Assembly: GCA_913062835.1 (NCBI GenBank)
Contig: CAJXXD010000036.1
Coordinates: 1-7,569 of the forward strand
Source: an uncultured Gammaproteobacteria bacterium
Lineage (GTDB): Bacteria > Pseudomonadota > Gammaproteobacteria > Pseudomonadales > Litorivicinaceae
Reading direction: 5' to 3'
DNA length: 7,569 bases
The notes beneath the pieces are model-generated. The model was not told where the DNA came from, ran no database searches, and saw only the letters and a program-made list of their open reading frames with translations. How positions within the stretch are numbered: the first letter of the stretch is position 1; each line of letters starts with the position of its first letter. Of the stretch, positions 5,012-7,569 are shown one piece after another. The translations under genes were made by a program, and so were the position numbers.

Positions 5012-7069
5012 CTAGGCAAGACTATAGGTTTCGACGTGCGTTGAGGCTTTGTAATCCGTTGTACCCACGACATCAACATACACCCAGGTGCCAGTGACCT
5101 CATCAGGTGTGAATGTAATGTCGAGATAACCACGGCTTTCAGTGTTTGCGTACTCAAGCCCATCAACCAATGTGGTCCACAGAGTTGCAAGCAAATCAGG
5201 ATCTTGGTCTGCGAACAAGGACTCAAACCCTGGTGCAGAAACTCCCGGTGTCGCGAATTGCTTTGCAAAAGCTTCGTTGGTGATCTGGCTCTTCACATCT
5301 CCATACCAGGCATTGTGTGTATCCCCAGCAAGCACAACCGCGTTGGTGTCACCCAAAATGGCTGCGACAGCCTCACGCTCTGCGATGTACCCGTCCCACG
5401 CATCGAGGTTGTAGGGAAGCTTGGTTGAGTTGTACAGGGCACTTTCCTCAGCTGTCAGTTCAGTCCCAGTCGCGAGTTTCTGAAGGATCGTGCCAAATGC
5501 TGCTGTGGCAGTGCCTGTTTGATCTAACAAGAGCGCCGATGGAATGTACATTTGATTCATCAGGACTTGTTGGCCGAGGACTTGCCAGGTCGCGTTTGAG
5601 CTGGCCACTTCATTGGAGAGCCAAGCCAATTGTGTATCCCCCAATAAAGACCGATCCGCATCTTGCGCTTCAGCCAGTAACGCAGTGATCGCTGTTTGTA
5701 CCAGCAAATCGGTATTGGCCGAGAGGGCTCCCAGGGTGGCAGGATCTGTTAAATCCGTTCCTTCTGGAAGGGTGGCGTAATTGGTGAGGTCAGACACCAA
5801 CACCGCTGGATCCGAGGTATAGGTTGCAAACTTATTCGGGATGGCGGTTAAGGGTAAATCGCCGCGCGTTGGATCGCGAGCGATGAGACGTGTCTCAAGC
5901 ATATGAAGTGACAGTAAGTCACCAAAATCAAACGAACGATATGCATTTTCAAGACCTGTATCGGCATCAACCGGCTCACGAATTGGCATCCAGTTGTAGT
6001 ACGCCTCAAGCGCTGTATCCCGTCGAGTGATCCAATCCCCCTCGGTCGCAACATCATGATTTTCAGCGCCTGTCCGATAGCTGTCGTTTGCTGTTTCATG
6101 ATCATCCCAGATGGCGATCATCGGTGCAGACGCTCTCAGATCCTGGAGGTCACCGTCTGAGTGGTATTGCTTGTACCGCAGTGAATAATCACTCGCGGTC
6201 AAGATCTCATGCGTCGGCGATGGGACGCGGCCGTATTCGGCTGCATTATCCGTGGCGTATTCGCCAGTCCCATACTCGTAAATGTAGTCTCCGAGATGCA
6301 ACAGGGCATCATATTCTTTGCGCACGGCAGCCTCAGCATAGGCGTTGAAAAATCCTGCCGGATAGTTGGCGCAGGAAAACACTGCTAAATCAACCTGGGA
6401 AACGTCACCACTTGGGAGGGTTTTGGTTCGACCGGTGGATGACATTTCACCATCAGCGGCCACAAATCGATAAAAGTATTCAGTCCCGGCGTCCAACCCC
6501 TGGAAGTCGACCTTAACTGTATAGTCCTCCGATGCAGACGCAGTTGCAGTTTGCGCACCGACTACATTTTCGAAGTTTTCATCAGTGGCAACCTGAACGG
6601 TGACGGTTTCATTTGCTGCAGATGTTGAAACATGTGTCCACAAAATGACGGCGTTCGCAGTGGGGTCGCCGCTGGCTACTCCAAATTGAAATGCCGATGG
6701 CTCGTATGCACCTGGTTCAAATGCAAGCGCAGGCAGTGGAGTTGCAGTAAATTCTTCACTTTCCAGCACGCTTGCGACAAATCCAGACCGGCTGATGATG
6801 CCTGTGTCTAATTCGTTCAACCAGTAGTCTCGACCCTCTTGGTCAGCGGACCGGTCGAGTACCCGGGAGTACACCATCTCAACGAATGCTGCATTGGTTG
6901 TATTGGTATCTAAGGCGGTGACGAATTCGCGTGACGATAAAAACGACCCGATGACGCCCTCGAGGGTGAAGGATCCCGCATTTAAGCCCTCCAACCAAAA
7001 TTCGAAGCCTCGCTCATCCGGGGCGCGATCAAGTAACCCGTGGTATAACTTTGTCAACTGTTCTTGCAT
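5012..7069 (-). CDS. PhoD-like alkaline phosphatase/phosphodiesterase with N-terminal DUF4214 repeats
   Basis: A 685-residue enzyme (from the ATG at 7069) of the PhoD family, which hydrolyses phosphate mono- or diesters with an iron-calcium site. Residues about 3-110 are two DUF4214 repeats. A fibronectin-like N-terminal PhoD domain follows (FQFGVASGDPT from about 128, then AGTEYFYRF). The catalytic domain shows FSCANY with the metal Cys near 233, HLGDYIYEYG (258-267), WDDHETAND (321-329), ETRLIARD and AGDTHNAWYGD (581-591), so the main metal-binding motifs are present. The end is GLEYANTESRGY and a beta-rich tail to YSLA. Usual PhoD proteins carry a Tat signal; none is present here, and DUF4214 takes its place, which suggests another route, possibly type I secretion. 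The frame extends to a TTG at 7111 (699 aa), but GGAGAA 6 nt before the ATG, and a Pho-box-like site too close to the TTG, favour 7069. Confidence 0.92.
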   Translation of the reverse strand: MQEQLTKLYHGLLDRAPDERGFEFWLEGLNAGSFTLEGVIGSFLSSREFVTALDTNTTNAAFVEMVYSRVLDRSADQEGRDYWLNELDTGIISRSGFVASVLESEEFTATPLPALAFEPGAYEPSAFQFGVASGDPTANAVILWTHVSTSAANETVTVQVATDENFENVVGAQTATASASEDYTVKVDFQGLDAGTEYFYRFVAADGEMSSTGRTKTLPSGDVSQVDLAVFSCANYPAGFFNAYAEAAVRKEYDALLHLGDYIYEYGTGEYATDNAAEYGRVPSPTHEILTASDYSLRYKQYHSDGDLQDLRASAPMIAIWDDHETANDSYRTGAENHDVATEGDWITRRDTALEAYYNWMPIREPVDADTGLENAYRSFDFGDLLSLHMLETRLIARDPTRGDLPLTAIPNKFATYTSDPAVLVSDLTNYATLPEGTDLTDPATLGALSANTDLLVQTAITALLAEAQDADRSLLGDTQLAWLSNEVASSNATWQVLGQQVLMNQMYIPSALLLDQTGTATAAFGTILQKLATGTELTAEESALYNSTKLPYNLDAWDGYIAEREAVAAILGDTNAVVLAGDTHNAWYGDVKSQITNEAFAKQFATPGVSAPGFESLFADQDPDLLATLWTTLVDGLEYANTESRGYLDITFTPDEVTGTWVYVDVVGTTDYKASTHVETYSLA
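6740..7063 (-). repeat. Two DUF4214 repeats at the N-terminus of the phosphatase
   Basis: The first repeat is around KLYHGLLDRAPDERGFEFWL and the second around VYSRVLDRSADQEGRDYWLN; each is followed by a G-rich helix pattern (SFLSSREF, SVLESEEF). The linker between repeats contains ALDT, as in the protease, and the second repeat shares GRDYWLN-LDTG with it. The module therefore looks homologous to the C-terminal module of the protease, moved to the other end of a different enzyme. Confidence 0.85.
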
Positions 7070-7074
7070 AACAT

Positions 7075-7081
7075 CTTCTCC
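7075..7081 (-). promoter_or_regulatory. Ribosome binding site deciding the phosphatase start
   Basis: On the minus strand GGAGAAG lies 5 nt before the ATG at 7069 (6 nt counting from GGAGAA). Nothing similar precedes the upstream TTG at 7111, so this site selects the 685-aa form. Confidence 0.7.
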
Positions 7082-7121
7082 AGTAGATGCATGAAGTGTT
7101 TGCGTTTTCAATGACGGTGCT

Positions 7122-7139
7122 GTGAAGGACCTATGACGA
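7122..7139 (-). promoter_or_regulatory. Pho-box-like site upstream of the phosphatase gene
   Basis: The minus strand reads TCGTCATAGGTCCTTCAC. It fits the known PhoB site CTGTCATAWAWCTGTCAY at 12 of 18 positions, including both TCA cores at the right 11-bp spacing. It lies 52 nt before the ATG, a sensible distance. The -10 expected about 10 nt downstream is weak (TTGAAA at best). Known Pho control of PhoD genes gives the match some prior support, but it could be chance. A 10-bp perfect palindrome ACGAATTCGT (7136-7145) overlaps its upstream end. Confidence 0.35.
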
Positions 7140-7249
7140 ATTCGTTAAATTTTTAGGTGGATGAAATAGCGCAGCCCTCGAGTCGAGACTGGCCCGGTTT
7201 CGCGTCTAACTTGTTCACTTTGATCAAGAGGTTTTCCTCGAGTTCTGAC

Positions 7250-7315
7250 CAGCTCAAGTCTGTCGTGGGCGGTTTTGATAGCTTGAGCTGAACCTGAGGA
7301 TCAAACCGCAGACAG
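7250..7315. ncRNA. Candidate structured RNA: two interlocking stems
   Basis: Stem 1 pairs CAGCTCAAG (7250-7258) with CTTGAGCTG (7282-7290), nine perfect pairs. Stem 2 pairs GCGGTTTtGAT (7269-7279) with ATCAAACCGC (7300-7309), ten pairs with one bulged T, and extends outward through an internal loop with CTGTC (7260-7264) and GACAG (7311-7315), five more pairs. The 3' arm of stem 1 lies in the loop of stem 2, which is the strand order of an H-type pseudoknot. With only one base between the 5' arms, both full stems may not coexist, so a two-state switch is the alternative. CCTC/GAGG (7236-7239, 7296-7299) may extend stem 1. The transcribed strand is unknown, and I match it to no known RNA family. 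Confidence 0.4.
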
Positions 7316-7412
7316 AGCCGCTCGCTGTGCCAGATGCAATAAATGGGCTTTGGTCGATTGATTTATCAGGTGACGCGCTGGCGGACGAGAAACGATAAGG
7401 AATTGAGCCCGC

Positions 7413-7444
7413 GGTCAGGTTATTGGTTTTTATGGACCTGAACC
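7413..7444. repeat. Hairpin in the leader region of the partial gene
   Basis: GGTCAGGT (7413-7420) pairs with ACCTGAaCC (7436-7444) in eight pairs with one bulged A, around a 15-nt U-rich loop. It overlaps the candidate -35 of the downstream gene, so it could be an operator, or a leader hairpin if transcription starts farther upstream. Confidence 0.4.
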
Positions 7445-7451
7445 CTACTAT
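7423..7451 (+). promoter_or_regulatory. Weak sigma-70-like promoter candidate for the partial exported gene
   Basis: TTGGTT (7423-7428) and TACTAT (7446-7451) are 17 bp apart and match the -35 and -10 hexamers at three and four of six positions. Transcription would start near 7458 and leave a leader of about 60 nt. The match is weak and other placements are possible. Confidence 0.2.
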
Positions 7452-7452
7452 A

Positions 7453-7481
7453 CCAAGGTTACTTCGGTAATAACTGGTTGG
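7453..7481 (+). repeat. Small leader hairpin with cUUCGg tetraloop
   Basis: TTAC-TTCG-GTAA (7459-7470) forms a four-pair stem closed by the very stable C(UUCG)G tetraloop. It is flanked by CCAA (7453-7456) and TTGG (7478-7481), which can close an outer stem. A second small stem, GGGC-TTTG-GCCC (7480-7491), follows before the ribosome site. These sit where the 5' leader of the downstream mRNA would be. Confidence 0.35.
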
Positions 7482-7506
7482 GCTTTGGCCCCTCCCCACA
7501 TCCATT

Positions 7507-7510
7507 GGAG
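7507..7510 (+). promoter_or_regulatory. Ribosome binding site of the partial gene at the right edge
   Basis: GGAG lies 6 nt before the ATG at 7517 in an otherwise A/T-rich spacer, which supports a real start so close to the window end. Confidence 0.7.
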
Positions 7511-7516
7511 AATTAT

Positions 7517-7569
7517 ATGAAGAAACTTAACGTTCTCAGCTCAGCAATCGTTGCTGCAGCACTTTCTGC
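7517..7569 (+). CDS. N-terminus of an exported protein, cut by the window edge
   Basis: Only about 18 residues are visible: MKKLNVLSSAIVAAALSA. This is a textbook start of a Sec signal peptide, with Lys-Lys in the n-region and an alanine-rich hydrophobic core; the cleavage site is probably just beyond the edge. The product should be periplasmic or an outer-membrane protein. Such starts are common in porins and binding proteins of gammaproteobacteria, but the family cannot be told. It is divergent from the DUF4214-PhoD gene across about 400 bp of structured intergenic DNA, so a phosphate-related role is only a guess. Confidence 0.8.
   Translation, partial: MKKLNVLSSAIVAAALS

Larger units (their letters stand above)
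7112..7516. other. Intergenic region rich in inverted repeats, no gene seen
   Basis: About 400 bp separate the divergent phosphatase gene and the partial exported gene. No frame on either strand looks like protein. Besides the Pho-like site and the structures listed separately, it holds ACGAATTCGT (7136-7145), the palindrome CTCGAgTCGAG (7177-7187), a small hairpin GAGG-TTTT-CCTC (7228-7239), and CCTCGAGT present twice, exactly 60 bp apart (7176 and 7236), both followed three bases later by GAC. No T-tract terminator is obvious. It could be a long regulated 5' leader or contain a small RNA gene. Confidence 0.6.

Noticed and set aside
5142..5688. Overlapping plus-strand open frames of 74-123 codons opposite the phosphatase gene
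   Set aside because: They are antisense shadows of a gene with clear PhoD motifs, have no ribosome sites I can support and look unlike proteins.
7109..7111. TTG as the start of the phosphatase
   Set aside because: No Shine-Dalgarno precedes it, the extra 14 residues resemble no signal peptide, and the ATG at 7069 has a strong ribosome site.
7254..7505. Minus-strand frame of 83 codons in the structured intergenic region
   Set aside because: Low-complexity serine/arginine-rich translation, no ribosome site, and it would cross the inverted repeats and the likely leader of the right-hand gene.

Overview
The window reads as a piece of a proteobacterial chromosome, most likely a gammaproteobacterium and perhaps marine. 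This rests on moderate G+C by eye, Shine-Dalgarno-led starts, and type I secretion-style exoenzymes (a serralysin-like RTX protease and a PhoD phosphatase, both carrying DUF4214 repeats). A short partial gene with a typical Gram-negative signal peptide closes the window. I cannot name the genus. I see no rRNA, tRNA, CRISPR array or mobile element.

Layout. Bases 2-154 may be the 3' end of a plus-strand gene entering from the left. Facing it is a minus-strand cluster transcribed right to left: an M10B serralysin-type protease (1657-3687), an MBL-fold hydrolase (778-1590), then an unrecognised 189-aa protein (209-778) whose ATG overlaps the MBL stop codon as TAATG. Divergent from the protease, across 70 bp with a near-palindrome, is a signal-peptide-bearing 221-aa protein of unknown function (3758-4423). 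A small two-cysteine protein (4516-4710, minus) and a large DUF4214-PhoD fusion (5012-7069, minus) follow. Then comes a roughly 400-bp gap (7112-7516) rich in inverted repeats, ending at the first 18 codons of a secreted or outer-envelope protein (7517 to the edge).

How it works together (inference). The protease and the phosphatase both lack an N-terminal export signal and both carry a two-repeat DUF4214 module, at the C-terminus of one and the N-terminus of the other. The simplest reading is a pair of extracellular hydrolases that free peptides and phosphate, probably exported by a type I system encoded elsewhere. A Pho-box-like site upstream of the phosphatase would fit phosphate control.

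The most interesting unexplained parts are the N-terminal DUF4214-PhoD fusion, the two interlocking long inverted repeats at 7250-7315 that look like an RNA switch or pseudoknot, and two strong hairpins at 4545-4577 and 4956-4992.
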